Below, piece by piece: positions 7,018-15,315 of a stretch of 35,477 bases of DNA (its first letter is position 1; each line of letters begins with the position of its first letter). The translations under genes and the position numbers were made by a program. The notes under the pieces were generated by a model. That model did not search any database. It had not been told where the DNA came from and saw nothing but the letters and a program-made list of their open reading frames with translations. The stretch comes from Kosakonia oryzendophytica (lineage in GTDB: Bacteria; Pseudomonadota; Gammaproteobacteria; Enterobacterales; Enterobacteriaceae): NCBI RefSeq assembly GCF_900094925.1, contig NZ_FMAY01000020.1, positions 1 to 35,477 on the forward strand, written 5' to 3'.

Positions 7018-7620
7018 ATGACCAAAAAAGTCAATAAATCGACCGACTCCGGTGCAGACATTCAGCGCGTCAGTGAAGCGGTAGCAGCGCGTATTAAAGC
7101 GTTTCGCAAACAACAAAAACTCTCGCTGGATGAGCTGTCCCGCCGGGCGGGCGTCAGTAAAGGCATGTTGGTGGAAATCGAGAAATGCCTTGCCAACCCC
7201 AGTATCGCCCTGTTGTGTAAAATCTCGGCGGCGATGGGCGTCTCGGTGGCCGACATTGTGGATGTCGCCAGTAAACCGACCGCACATCTGATCACACCGG
7301 AGGAGATACCGGTACTGTGGCGTGGTGAAAAAGGCGGTTCAGCCCGTTTGCTGGCAGGCACCAGTGGCCCGGATATGCTGGAAATGTGGCGCTGGGAAAT
7401 GTTTCCCGGTGAGCGTTTTACCTCCCCCGGGCATCCGTCCGGCACGGTGGAGCTGTTACATGTGGAAAGCGGTGCTCTCGCTATTCAGGTGGATCAAACT
7501 GCGCTGCTTATTGCAGAAGGCTGCTCGGCGGTCGCGCAAACCGATGTGCCGCACCATTATGCCAATGACACCACACAACCGGTCATTTTCACCATGACGG
7601 TCAGCGAACGCCATTCATGA
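7018..7620 (+). CDS. XRE-family regulator with C-terminal cupin domain
   Basis: This is a transcription regulator of 200 residues with two domains. An XRE-type helix-turn-helix lies at about residues 24-80, with L-S-L-D-E-L-S-R-R-A-G-V-S-K-G-M-L as the core. A small cupin domain at about 115-195 ends in V-P-H-H-Y-A-N and usually senses a small ligand. The first ~20 residues are a polar tail rich in Lys and Ser. It diverges from the B3/4-domain and aldolase-family genes and is presumably their local regulator. A hairpin about ten bases after the stop probably ends its transcript. The ligand is unknown. Confidence 0.9.
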   Translation: MTKKVNKSTDSGADIQRVSEAVAARIKAFRKQQKLSLDELSRRAGVSKGMLVEIEKCLANPSIALLCKISAAMGVSVADIVDVASKPTAHLITPEEIPVLWRGEKGGSARLLAGTSGPDMLEMWRWEMFPGERFTSPGHPSGTVELLHVESGALAIQVDQTALLIAEGCSAVAQTDVPHHYANDTTQPVIFTMTVSERHS

Positions 7621-7630
7621 ACTCTGTTCA

Positions 7631-7664
7631 TAACCCCATTATGATTTAGTGGGGTTATCATTTT
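7631..7664 (+). terminator. probable intrinsic terminator after the XRE-cupin gene
   Basis: An 8-base perfect stem, TAACCCCA (7631-7638) and TGGGGTTA (7650-7657), with an 11-base loop, is followed by TCATTTT. The short T run makes it moderate in strength. Confidence 0.6.
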
Positions 7665-7966
7665 CGCCCGCCTGCTTAAGATAGCGTTCCGCCTTTGTCG
7701 ACACCCTTCCATCGCTACTCTTATCAGGATCTTATGGCAGCGGCATTATCTCTTCATGGGTGCCGGCAGGTTTTCGCGACGGCGCGCCGTGGATCACGCG
7801 GTGATGGTGCTGCGTCGCTATTGATGAGTTTCACTCATACAGCCATGCCGATTTTCACCAATAGTCGCCACGGCTTGCGGATTTTATGATCGTCTCATTA
7901 CTTTCCCATCAGACGCATAATCCACACGCTACGCTATACAGACGTGCCCATACACAGGAGAACAAC
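7658..7966. other. intergenic region before the small cupin gene
   Basis: About 300 bases hold no convincing gene. A 64-codon open frame near 7695-7889 has no recognisable family and no good ribosome site. The region contains a LysR-type palindrome (listed separately). It could be the scar of a lost divergent regulator gene, but no homology was visible. Confidence 0.5.
7824..7838. promoter_or_regulatory. LysR-type T-N11-A palindrome
   Basis: ATGAGT-TTC-ACTCAT is a perfect 6+6 inverted repeat that contains a T-N11-A core, the generic LysR-family box. It lies about 130 bases before the small cupin gene. No LysR gene is adjacent. It shares the half-site GAGTGAAA with the palindrome upstream of the nitroreductase at 16661-16679. 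Confidence 0.4.
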
Positions 7967-8365
7967 ATGAAAATCATCCGTAATGCCTCCGTTCCTTCGG
8001 CGCAGGGTCCACAAGAGTATTTCACCGGTCGCGTACGCATTGACGCCCCCTTTAAAGCCGAGGCCCCTGCCCGCGTGGGCGGCGCAACGGTAACATTTGA
8101 ACCCGGCGCTCGCACGGCATGGCATACCCATCCACTGGGCCAGACGCTGATCGTGATTCAGGGTAAAGGCTGGATCCAGTGCGAAGGCGAAGCCGTGCAG
8201 GAGATGAATCAGGGCGATATTGTCTGGATCCCGGAAGAGGTGAAACACTGGCATGGCGCGACGGCCGAAAGCGCAATGACGCATATCGCCATTGCCGAAT
8301 CGTTAAACGGCAGCCCGGTCACCTGGCTGGAGCAGGTGACCGATGAGCAGTATCGAGGGCAATAA
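7967..8365 (+). CDS. small single-domain cupin protein
   Basis: This is a 132-residue cytoplasmic cupin of the group often annotated as (R)-mandelonitrile lyase-like or carboxymuconolactone-decarboxylase-associated cupin; the actual reaction in enterobacteria is not established. The metal site is clear: W-H-T-H-P-L-G-Q gives His53, His55 and Gln59, and H-W-H-G supplies His96. The second cupin motif G-D-I-V-W-I-P is also present. The start at 7967 has AGGAG eight bases upstream. It is a single-gene unit that converges on the WYL regulator gene 27 bases downstream. Confidence 0.88.
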   Translation: MKIIRNASVPSAQGPQEYFTGRVRIDAPFKAEAPARVGGATVTFEPGARTAWHTHPLGQTLIVIQGKGWIQCEGEAVQEMNQGDIVWIPEEVKHWHGATAESAMTHIAIAESLNGSPVTWLEQVTDEQYRGQ

Positions 8366-8392
8366 AGGCCGCCTGGCTGTTTCCGGCGCAGA

Positions 8393-9295
8393 CTACCTCT
8401 GCGCCATCAGCATCACACCGTGGGTATAACGGGTATGCAAATCCTGCTCAAATTGCTCACGTAGCGACTGCGGCGACAGGATGCCGATGTCCGGTAGCCA
8501 GTAACGCAACCAGCGAAAGAGCGTATGGGGATCGCTGATGGCGGTTGAAAGCGTCAGGCTACCATCGTCATGCTGTTCCAGAATGCGCTGCGAAGGAAAG
8601 AGGGAACGGCGGGTAACGTATTCCGCTACCTGAGCAGAAACCCGCAATCGCGTCTCCACCCTTGAACCGAAACGGATCCCCACGCCGCTATCCAGTTCGG
8701 CCAGCACATCCGCATGCGGTGTAAAATGCCGCACCGTTTCTTTAAGGCCTTCAATTTTCGCCAGTTCAAACGCCTTCAGACGCCCTTGTTCAACGGCGGC
8801 CAGATACCACAAGCCGTACTGGTTGATCAGCCGGTAAGGTTGTGCCTGGCGGGCTTTGTCCCGATAGTGATAGTCCACTTCACAATGTACGGTAATCGCC
8901 CGATTGAGTAGGTTGATGCGATCTTCAATCAGTCGGTTTTCCCGGCTACTGGCGGCATGAAAGGCAATGTTGTCACGATTTTTCATGCTGTTACGTAGCG
9001 ACTGGCCGTCATTACGAGGGAAAAGATGTGCCACACCGGCAAAATCGGCGAACTCCGCCAGGTGACCGGTATGCAGAGAAGGCAGAAGATGTGAGCTGAG
9101 CTTGTAGCGCCCGGGAGCAACCTGATCGAGGATATGCCCCAGTCTGGCAAGATCCCGATAAGCAGTGCGCTCCGTGATGCCGAACTTATCGCAAAGCCAC
9201 GCTTTATCAATAGTTCGCCCCTGGTAAAGCGCACCGAAAATTTCACAGAGCCGCTCAATGAGCGGGTCATGTTTTCTGTCGTGACTTTCTTTCAT
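8393..9295 (-). CDS. WYL-domain transcription regulator (YafY/DeoR-like)
   Basis: This is a 300-residue regulator. The N-terminal winged helix-turn-helix is seen at about residues 28-55 (D-K-F-G-I-T-E-R-T-A-Y-R-D-L). A central WYL domain at about 140-185 carries Y-R-L-I-N-Q-Y-G-L-W-Y-L-A-A-V, and a C-terminal WCX-like extension is seen from ~215. WYL domains bind nucleotides or nucleic-acid ligands, and such proteins often control defence or DNA-damage loci. No such target is adjacent: the nearest genes are a cupin gene, convergent, and a PTS gene whose stop is 360 bases away. The target is therefore unknown. Confidence 0.88.
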   Translation of the reverse strand: MKESHDRKHDPLIERLCEIFGALYQGRTIDKAWLCDKFGITERTAYRDLARLGHILDQVAPGRYKLSSHLLPSLHTGHLAEFADFAGVAHLFPRNDGQSLRNSMKNRDNIAFHAASSRENRLIEDRINLLNRAITVHCEVDYHYRDKARQAQPYRLINQYGLWYLAAVEQGRLKAFELAKIEGLKETVRHFTPHADVLAELDSGVGIRFGSRVETRLRVSAQVAEYVTRRSLFPSQRILEQHDDGSLTLSTAISDPHTLFRWLRYWLPDIGILSPQSLREQFEQDLHTRYTHGVMLMAQR

Positions 9296-9656
9296 GTTCC
9301 CCTGGTTCCGGAGTCAAAAGTCTCAGAAGACGTTAAACGAATACGGCCTGACCATGGCGGCATAGCCCTGTTTTATAGGTAAAAAAGTGTTTGTTCTTAG
9401 GGGTTAACGGCAGAAAGCTAAAAAACTAAAATGAAATTTCCGCAGACAGCAGCAGATTCATACAACCCCTTTATTTCACTGAGGAGAAGATAACCTATTG
9501 TCCTGACAGGGAATGTCAGTGCAGCCTGTTGCGCGTGTGGAGTTCGATGGTTCGCGGCAGGTCGATAACCCTGCCGTGTTACTAGAGATGGAAATCTACG
9601 GTGCACTGCCGCATGCAGCGTATGGCATGCGGCAGGCTTCAGAGAGGGAAAAAGCG
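9296..9656. other. intergenic region with a strong inverted repeat
   Basis: About 360 bases between the WYL regulator start and the PTS IIC stop, with no credible gene. It should hold the regulator's promoter. An 11-base perfect inverted repeat, CTGCCGCATGC (9606-9616) and GCATGCGGCAG (9625-9635) with an 8-base loop, lies 22 bases beyond the IIC stop. It could end the PTS operon transcript, although no T run follows it on that strand. Confidence 0.6.
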
Positions 9657-10979
9657 CTACCGATCTGCTGCTACGATATTTACCTTATTGGCGGCTATCA
9701 CAAACGGCAGATAAATCAGTGTAGAAACCGCCAGACACAGCAGGCCGACAAACAGCGCCAGCCAGTTTCCTCCAGTTCCCAGGAACGCAATGAGTGGGCC
9801 GGGCGTTGTCCACGGCACGGCATACGCGATAGGCGGAATCAGCTCCATGGTGATAAAGACATAGCCAATCAGCGAGTTAACAAACGGAGTCAGCACAAAC
9901 GGAATCACCAGAATCGGATTCAGAACAATAGGCAGCCCGAAAATAACCGGTTCGTTGATATTGAATAGGCCCGGAACAAAGGCCATTTTCGCCATTTCAC
10001 GGTAATCTTTACGCCGCGAAGCGATAAAGATCGCCAGCAAGAGCCCCAATGTCATTCCCGAGCCACCGTAGTTAGCGAAAGCATCGTTAATACCGCCCCA
10101 GGTAATCGGGTAGGGCGCACCCCAAGTGGTACCATGCGACGCGGTATACGACAGGTTTTCCAGGTTAGCTTCTGTGAAAATGGCCTCACGAATCGCCGCC
10201 ACAGTATTCGGCCCGTGGATGCCCAGCACCCACAAAAAGTTTGCGACCAGGCCGAGGATCAACACAGCGAAAATATTCGTGCCCATATCTTTTAACGGCG
10301 ATTGGATCAGGGTGTAGACCAGATCATTCAAGCCATCCGGCGAGATTTTCGCCAGCAGATAGTTGATAACGGAAAACAGGATCATCACAAAGAAGATAGG
10401 CAACAGCACCTTAAAAGAGCGGGAGACCGCGGGCGGCACTGCAGCAGGCATCGTAATGGTTACTTTAGGGTTGCGCGCCAGACGGCAGAACACTTCGCTG
10501 GCGATCAATGCAACAATAATAGCGACAAATAACCCCTGCGGCCCAAGGTATTGGGTGGTGAGATACGCCTGCCCGTCAATGACGGTGTAAGGCGTGTAAA
10601 CAACAAAAAACGCACCAATCGACGTTAATCCGCACAGGAGATCGTCTTGTTGATAGTTAATGGCAATATTGCGCGCCACCAGAAAGGTAATTAAAACCGC
10701 CATAATATTGACCGAGCCATTCATGACGGGTGTGAATATTGCCTGCGCCGCGGCCAGATTGGGGAAAAGCGCATCCAGATGCAAAATACTGGCGATAAAA
10801 CCATCAGGTGAGAGAATCGCAAAATTAATAAGAATAATCAGCGAACTGGCCATCACAATCGGGAAGGACAATATAAATGCATCCCGCACTGCCGAAATAT
10901 GGATCTGTGAGTTTAATTTAACCGCAATAGGAACGAGAATTTTCTCCATACCTCGTTCAAAAGACTCCATGAAACTCAT
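9657..10979 (-). CDS. PTS lactose/cellobiose-family IIC permease
   Basis: This is the membrane channel subunit of a phosphotransferase system for a beta-glucoside or diacetylchitobiose-like sugar; it moves the sugar in while phosphate comes from IIB. It has 440 residues, normal for the family, with about ten hydrophobic segments. Conserved blocks are L-G-I-H-G-P-N in the middle, G-G-S-G-M-T-L-G-L, and G-L-F-N-I-N-E-P-V-I-F-G-L-P, all resembling ChbC. The start at 10979 is chosen because AAAGGAA precedes it and the sequence M-S-F-M-E-S-F-E-R resembles known N-termini. It follows the IIB gene by 107 bases; a small hairpin there (11020-11040) may affect IIB/IIC balance. The sugar is not predictable. 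Confidence 0.92.
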   Translation of the reverse strand: MSFMESFERGMEKILVPIAVKLNSQIHISAVRDAFILSFPIVMASSLIILINFAILSPDGFIASILHLDALFPNLAAAQAIFTPVMNGSVNIMAVLITFLVARNIAINYQQDDLLCGLTSIGAFFVVYTPYTVIDGQAYLTTQYLGPQGLFVAIIVALIASEVFCRLARNPKVTITMPAAVPPAVSRSFKVLLPIFFVMILFSVINYLLAKISPDGLNDLVYTLIQSPLKDMGTNIFAVLILGLVANFLWVLGIHGPNTVAAIREAIFTEANLENLSYTASHGTTWGAPYPITWGGINDAFANYGGSGMTLGLLLAIFIASRRKDYREMAKMAFVPGLFNINEPVIFGLPIVLNPILVIPFVLTPFVNSLIGYVFITMELIPPIAYAVPWTTPGPLIAFLGTGGNWLALFVGLLCLAVSTLIYLPFVIAANKVNIVAADR

Positions 10980-11086
10980 GATGATTCCTTTTAATCTTGT
11001 TACCGTTTTAATTAATAATGCACACAGGGATTCAGTGTGCGGAAAAAATCCCACACACAAAGAAGGAATAATTATCCGAAAAGGAA

Positions 11087-11398
11087 TTATTCAGCCAGAC
11101 AAACCAGCGCACTGTCTAAAACGGCTTTGCCATCCATCTGCCCGTAAGCTTTCATATCAATCACGGCGACAGGGACCCGACCCTGTACAACCTCCTCTAA
11201 TTCTTTTTTCTGGAAACGCACCTGGGGTCCCAACAATACAATATCCACCTCATTTTTCTTCAACGTCTCTTTGGCTTCCGATATGGCTAATGCATTAATG
11301 GTTACCTTAATATTTACCGTATCCGCATACTCTTTCATGCGTTTCACCAACATACTTGTCGACATCCCTGCGGCGCATACCAATAATATGTTTTTCAT
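11087..11398 (-). CDS. PTS lactose/cellobiose-family IIB component
   Basis: This is the cytoplasmic phosphocarrier that passes phosphate from IIA to the incoming sugar at IIC. It has 103 residues, as expected. The phosphorylated cysteine is Cys8 in L-L-V-C-A-A-G-M-S-T-S-M-L, the P-loop-like signature of the family. V-D-I-V-L-L-G-P-Q-V also matches ChbB-type proteins. An AAGGGA ribosome site precedes the ATG. No IIA gene is seen anywhere in the window, so phosphate must come from a IIA coded elsewhere, for example that of another cellobiose or chitobiose system. Confidence 0.93.
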   Translation of the reverse strand: MKNILLVCAAGMSTSMLVKRMKEYADTVNIKVTINALAISEAKETLKKNEVDIVLLGPQVRFQKKELEEVVQGRVPVAVIDMKAYGQMDGKAVLDSALVCLAE

Positions 11399-11586
11399 AT
11401 GAATCGTCCCTTACTATATTGATAAACATTCACTTATCGTTATTTTACCAGGTGTTTATAGCTTTATCTCTCAGCGCGATCACAATAAGCACTGCAACGA
11501 AATGTAAAACCATACAATAATAACGCGATAATGTAAGTTGAACCTGTAATTAATACTCTTCAGTAAGAAAAAAGGAAGGCGTGTAA
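11399..11586. promoter_or_regulatory. gap before PTS IIB with a possible internal promoter
   Basis: This 188-base gap is much longer than the other gaps in the gene run. It holds a weak CRP-like site (TCTCA-N6-TCACA at 11469-11484) and, on the minus strand, a -10-like TATAGT close to IIB. The two PTS genes may therefore have their own promoter in addition to read-through. Confidence 0.35.
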
Positions 11587-12780
11587 TTATTCCACCTGCA
11601 CGCCGTTATTTTTTCCGGATAGTCGATGCATCCATATAAGCACAATGATCATACCGCCAGGATAGAGTGCAACAGTCAATAAGCCTATATGTAACGATGA
11701 ATACTCCATGATCAGCCCAACCAGCCACGGCACAAGACTACAGCCCGCATTACCAAAAGCCGTCAGTACACCGAACATGGTCGCACCGCCTCGCGGATAG
11801 GCATCCGCAGACATCGCCAGCATAGTTGGCCAAAGACAGCTTCCTGAAAATCCAGCCAGAATACAGGCAGCAATGGCAATCGTTGGGCTGGGAGGAAAAC
11901 CGATCACAACAAACAGCGCCACGGTCACAGCGCAGCAGCCCAACATTAACACCTCGGGAGAGATACGCTGCTGCACCATAGCCGCCGCCATTCTCCCCAG
12001 TGCCATCGCCACAGAAAAGCCAGCCAGTGCAAACCCGCCGATCTCCTTCGACAATCCCAATCCCCGCTCAGCGTAAGTCGGCAACCATTGCGACAGCCCC
12101 GTCTCTGTGGCGCCGCCTAAAAAGATAGCGATCAGGCAAGCGACGAAATAAGGACGTTTTATCAAGCTCGTCAGCGCTTCTCTTGGTGCCGATTCCTGCA
12201 CCAGGGGAGGGAAAGTAAGCCGCAGGAACAACAGTGCTGTCCCCAATGGCGCAATCATGACCCCCAACGCAACCATGCGCCATGAAATCCCCCCTTTCAG
12301 CGCAAAGCTGGCGATCAGTACTGCACCTACCGCACCAAGACAAAAATAGGAGTGTAGCCAGTTCATAGCCGCACAGCGTCTGGCAGGCTGTAACGCCACG
12401 ACAATCGGGCTGAGCAACATATCCAGCATGCCTGCTCCCCACCCCATCAGCGCGACAGCGAACAACAGGAAAGTGTAGGTGGGTGCCATCGCCACAAAGC
12501 CTAACCCAAGCGCCATGACCAGCAGTCCAAATAAAATAAACCGCTGAGCATTGCCCCGATCAGCCAGCGGCCCGGTCACCAGGATAGCGGTGATAAAACT
12601 GAGAAACATGACTGCCGGAATACGCCCCAATTGCTCACCGGTCAGCCCGGAATCACTGTCAAAGGCGTCGCTGAATGTGGTCAGATAGACGGGCAAGAAG
12701 TTGAGTGCAATGGCCAGGCATATCATGGCGGCATAGCAGGCGCAGAGAGACAGACGCTGCTGATGAGGTGAAATCGTCAT
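11587..12780 (-). CDS. MFS transporter, probably for a sugar or sugar derivative
   Basis: This is a major facilitator superfamily permease of 397 residues with about twelve hydrophobic segments in two halves of six. The loop between segments 2 and 3 carries G-P-L-A-D-R-G (MFS signature A), and the second half has F-S-G-S-C-L-W-P-T-M-L-A. It vaguely resembles the FucP-like sugar transporters. It lies 12 bases after the DUF1349 gene, hence cotranscribed. Having both a PTS and an MFS permease in one unit suggests two related substrates, or uptake by one and export by the other. No substrate can be assigned. Confidence 0.88.
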   Translation of the reverse strand: MTISPHQQRLSLCACYAAMICLAIALNFLPVYLTTFSDAFDSDSGLTGEQLGRIPAVMFLSFITAILVTGPLADRGNAQRFILFGLLVMALGLGFVAMAPTYTFLLFAVALMGWGAGMLDMLLSPIVVALQPARRCAAMNWLHSYFCLGAVGAVLIASFALKGGISWRMVALGVMIAPLGTALLFLRLTFPPLVQESAPREALTSLIKRPYFVACLIAIFLGGATETGLSQWLPTYAERGLGLSKEIGGFALAGFSVAMALGRMAAAMVQQRISPEVLMLGCCAVTVALFVVIGFPPSPTIAIAACILAGFSGSCLWPTMLAMSADAYPRGGATMFGVLTAFGNAGCSLVPWLVGLIMEYSSLHIGLLTVALYPGGMIIVLIWMHRLSGKNNGVQVE

Positions 12781-12792
12781 TGGGTATCCCTG

Positions 12793-13395
12793 TCAGAAAC
12801 GGTCAGCATTATGCGCCTGCCACTGACATTCCATGAGTTCAATCTCAGAGAAGCGGGCAGCAAAAGAAGAGTCTCCGGGGCTACTGGCAAAAAAACCAAA
12901 CTGCACACGCGCCTCAGCGTGAGATAAATGGAACATGCGCATCATATGAAAGTCTCTGCCATTCAGTGAGTTTTCCAGTAGAAAATCACTCTCCCTGCGG
13001 CTCAACCGGTAATACATGGTCTGCCGATGCCGATCAAAGTTAGACATCGACCAATCCGAAAATCCCTGATTAGTCACCACCGAAAACAACTGCTGGTAAC
13101 CATTGTTTTGATATTCAATACCACTTTTCATCCAGTGGTCTTCATCCTGGTAAATGAACAGACCGCACTGATCAAAATAGATAGAAGAATTAAACGACAC
13201 CCTGGCTTTCAGAGTCCAGAATCGCTCCTCGCGGCTAATAACTGCAGCAGGGGCATTATCATACTCCAGCCCATAATACGTCCCACGCCAAAAATCAGTA
13301 TCGGGAGAGGTGTAAAGAATAATATCATCCTCATCAAGGACAAGGTATTCATTGACATTAAGCCAGATTAGCTCAGAAGCTTTGAATTTTTCCAT
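12793..13395 (-). CDS. DUF1349 protein (concanavalin-like fold)
   Basis: This is a 200-residue soluble protein of the DUF1349 family, predicted to adopt the jelly-roll fold of many carbohydrate-binding domains and glycosidases. Visible family traits are F-W-R-G-T-Y-Y-G near residue 36, Y-F-D-Q-C-G-L-F-I-Y-Q-D in the middle and V-Q-F-G-F-F-A-S-S-P toward the end. There is no signal peptide. The start at 13395 gives the normal N-terminus; an extension to 13485 would run back into the previous gene. It lies 28 bases after the RibD-like gene. Its biochemical role is unknown; the operon suggests work on a glycoside or a modified sugar. Confidence 0.82.
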   Translation of the reverse strand: MEKFKASELIWLNVNEYLVLDEDDIILYTSPDTDFWRGTYYGLEYDNAPAAVISREERFWTLKARVSFNSSIYFDQCGLFIYQDEDHWMKSGIEYQNNGYQQLFSVVTNQGFSDWSMSNFDRHRQTMYYRLSRRESDFLLENSLNGRDFHMMRMFHLSHAEARVQFGFFASSPGDSSFAARFSEIELMECQWQAHNADRF

Positions 13396-13423
13396 TTTAT
13401 TTTTCAGCCATCCATGAGTGATA

Positions 13424-14089
13424 TTAATATGTCTGGGCAGACATACGTTTAAAATGTAGAAGATTATAATTAGACCGGGCATCAAAATGGTGCAGTGAAA
13501 ATGCTTTGGTATGATTTATGTCCTTGTATCCTTCGCCATCTGCAAGAGTAGTCGTTGTTGCGCCACCAATAATAATTGGCAACTGCATTAAAATAATATC
13601 ATCCACCACATCAAGATCAAACATCTGCCAGTTTAAATAACCACCACCTTCCACCATAATATGTTCTATTCCACGTTGTTGAAGGAGCGAAAAAAGAAAA
13701 TTAAAATCTACCCGATCGACCCCCGCAAAAAGGACCTCTTTACCATGTTCGCGTATTCGTTGAATCATCGCGTGACCACGAGCCCGTTCTGTTGTAACAA
13801 TGAGAGATTCCTCCGGCGAACACAACACTCTGGCCGAATCGGGAAAATCCAGCGATGAGGTAGGAATAATGCGTAATGGATTATTGCCGCCATAACGATT
13901 GGTTAATTGCGGATCATCAGTCACAATGGTATTTCGCCCTACCATAATGGCATCGACCTTCCCGCGGAATTGATGAATAAATTGTATATCTTCATCGTTA
14001 AGCAACTGGAATAATCCTTTACTGGATCCACCATGACCGAGAGTTAATTTACCATCAATAGAGATCTGACTAAAAATAGTAATTTTCAT
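13424..14089 (-). CDS. RibD C-terminal/dihydrofolate-reductase-like reductase
   Basis: This is an NADPH-dependent reductase of the RibD C-terminal family. In RibD it reduces a ribosylamino-pyrimidine in riboflavin synthesis, but the free-standing paralogues have mostly unknown substrates. It has 221 residues. The nucleotide-binding signature is clear: D-A-I-M-V-G-R-N-T-I-V-T-D-D-P at about 46-60 and M-V-E-G-G-G-Y-L-N near 143-151, then L-P-I-I-I-G-G. No deaminase domain is attached and no other riboflavin genes are near, so vitamin synthesis is unlikely. Its place between a zinc dehydrogenase and a DUF1349 gene suggests a redox step on a sugar-like molecule; this is inference. Confidence 0.85.
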   Translation of the reverse strand: MKITIFSQISIDGKLTLGHGGSSKGLFQLLNDEDIQFIHQFRGKVDAIMVGRNTIVTDDPQLTNRYGGNNPLRIIPTSSLDFPDSARVLCSPEESLIVTTERARGHAMIQRIREHGKEVLFAGVDRVDFNFLFSLLQQRGIEHIMVEGGGYLNWQMFDLDVVDDIILMQLPIIIGGATTTTLADGEGYKDINHTKAFSLHHFDARSNYNLLHFKRMSAQTY

Positions 14090-14127
14090 AATATCTCAAC
14101 TTATCTTAGCTTAAAGAAAAAGAATTC

Positions 14128-15147
14128 TTACAGATATTTCGCATTCGGTGTAAAGACACATTTTATAATATTGGAGCAAGGATCGTTGAGCAGATGGTCG
14201 AAAGCCTCTGCACATTCGTCAAGGGTATAACGATGCGTTACCAGTTCGCCCAGCGCGGGAATCATACTGGCCATCTGTAATGCACGCGGGAAATGTTGAT
14301 TATATTCCCCCGCGCCAATCAAACGGATGGCATTAACCAGAACGTATTTTACCGGCAATGTATAGGTGTAATTTCCGTCAAACCCGAAAAGAACAACTCT
14401 GCCACCCCGACGAACCGTGCTCATAGCAACATCGAGTTGATTCCCTACCGTGTCGATAACTACATCTACCGGGGTTTGCTGTAGCCTGGATCTGAGTTCA
14501 TCCGCATGCAGGACATCCAGCCCAAGCGATCGCCCGAATTGAATACGGTTTGGGTTCAGATCCGTCGCCAGTGTCTTTACACCCATCACCCGGAGCAGCA
14601 ACTGAGCCACCAGACTCATCGGCCCCGATCCCAGCACTAACACCCGCTCTCCCGCCTGAATCTCAGCATGGTCAATATTGTTTAAAATACAGGCGACAGG
14701 TTCAATGAGCACCGCGGTTTCCCAGCTCATCGCATCCGGTAGCGGATAAACAAATGGCATCCGGGTAATAAATCGTTCCACAAACATGCCGTGTTTATTC
14801 ACACCGACAATATCCAATCCTCCATTGTGGCCACCAGTGCAGAGATGTGTGCGCCCAGCGCGACAGGCTGCGCAGCGCCCACAATATTCATTCGGATCGA
14901 TAACGACTCGCATACCGGGTTGCAGGCCCGTCACCGCATTGCCGACATTAACAACCACACCAACAGCTTCATGCCCGCGAATAATACCCGGCAAACCTTC
15001 CTCTCGCCCTGCTAACACTGCCAAATCAGTTCCGCAAATACCAGAAAGTACAATATCAATCTCAACACCATCTTCCGGTAATAGGGGGGAATACTGATAG
15101 GTTATGAGCCCTAACGTTTTTTTATCAATTAAAGAAATGGCTTTCAT
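14128..15147 (-). CDS. zinc-dependent alcohol/polyol dehydrogenase
   Basis: This is a medium-chain dehydrogenase of the sorbitol or threonine dehydrogenase type that oxidises a secondary alcohol with NAD(P). It has 339 residues. The catalytic zinc ligands are Cys38 (G-I-C-G-T-D), His59 and Glu60 (G-H-E), and possibly Glu149. The structural zinc has Cys89, Cys92, Cys95 and Cys103. A Rossmann loop G-S-G-P-M-S-L lies at 173-179. The start at 15147 is chosen because M-K-A-I fits family N-termini; a longer frame to 15243 encodes only an unlikely Tyr/Trp-rich leader. It is the first gene of the six-gene leftward unit. The substrate is probably a polyol or sugar derivative. Confidence 0.9.
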   Translation of the reverse strand: MKAISLIDKKTLGLITYQYSPLLPEDGVEIDIVLSGICGTDLAVLAGREEGLPGIIRGHEAVGVVVNVGNAVTGLQPGMRVVIDPNEYCGRCAACRAGRTHLCTGGHNGGLDIVGVNKHGMFVERFITRMPFVYPLPDAMSWETAVLIEPVACILNNIDHAEIQAGERVLVLGSGPMSLVAQLLLRVMGVKTLATDLNPNRIQFGRSLGLDVLHADELRSRLQQTPVDVVIDTVGNQLDVAMSTVRRGGRVVLFGFDGNYTYTLPVKYVLVNAIRLIGAGEYNQHFPRALQMASMIPALGELVTHRYTLDECAEAFDHLLNDPCSNIIKCVFTPNAKYL

Positions 15148-15228
15148 AAATACAATCCATTTATAAAGAATATTCCATATATAAAACCCGCTTCGCCAAT
15201 AGATATAGCGACTACTTCTGTATTCATT

Positions 15229-15244
15229 TGAGAGCAAAATCACA
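15229..15244. promoter_or_regulatory. candidate CRP (cAMP receptor protein) site
   Basis: TGAGA-GCAAAA-TCACA matches 9 of the 10 conserved bases of TGTGA-N6-TCACA. It is centred about 90 bases before the dehydrogenase ATG, in reach of an AT-rich stretch with -10-like words near 15176-15187. Catabolite control fits an operon with PTS genes. Confidence 0.45.
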
Positions 15245-15315
15245 ATATTTTGTTATAAAAATATCCTTAACTAATATTCACAATCTTAAAAACCTAATAC
15301 TTGAATTTATATGAA

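Noticed and set aside
7695-7889. 64-codon open frame between the XRE-cupin and cupin genes
   Set aside because: No ribosome site, no recognisable domain and atypical composition. It was considered as a regulator remnant, but no homology could be seen.
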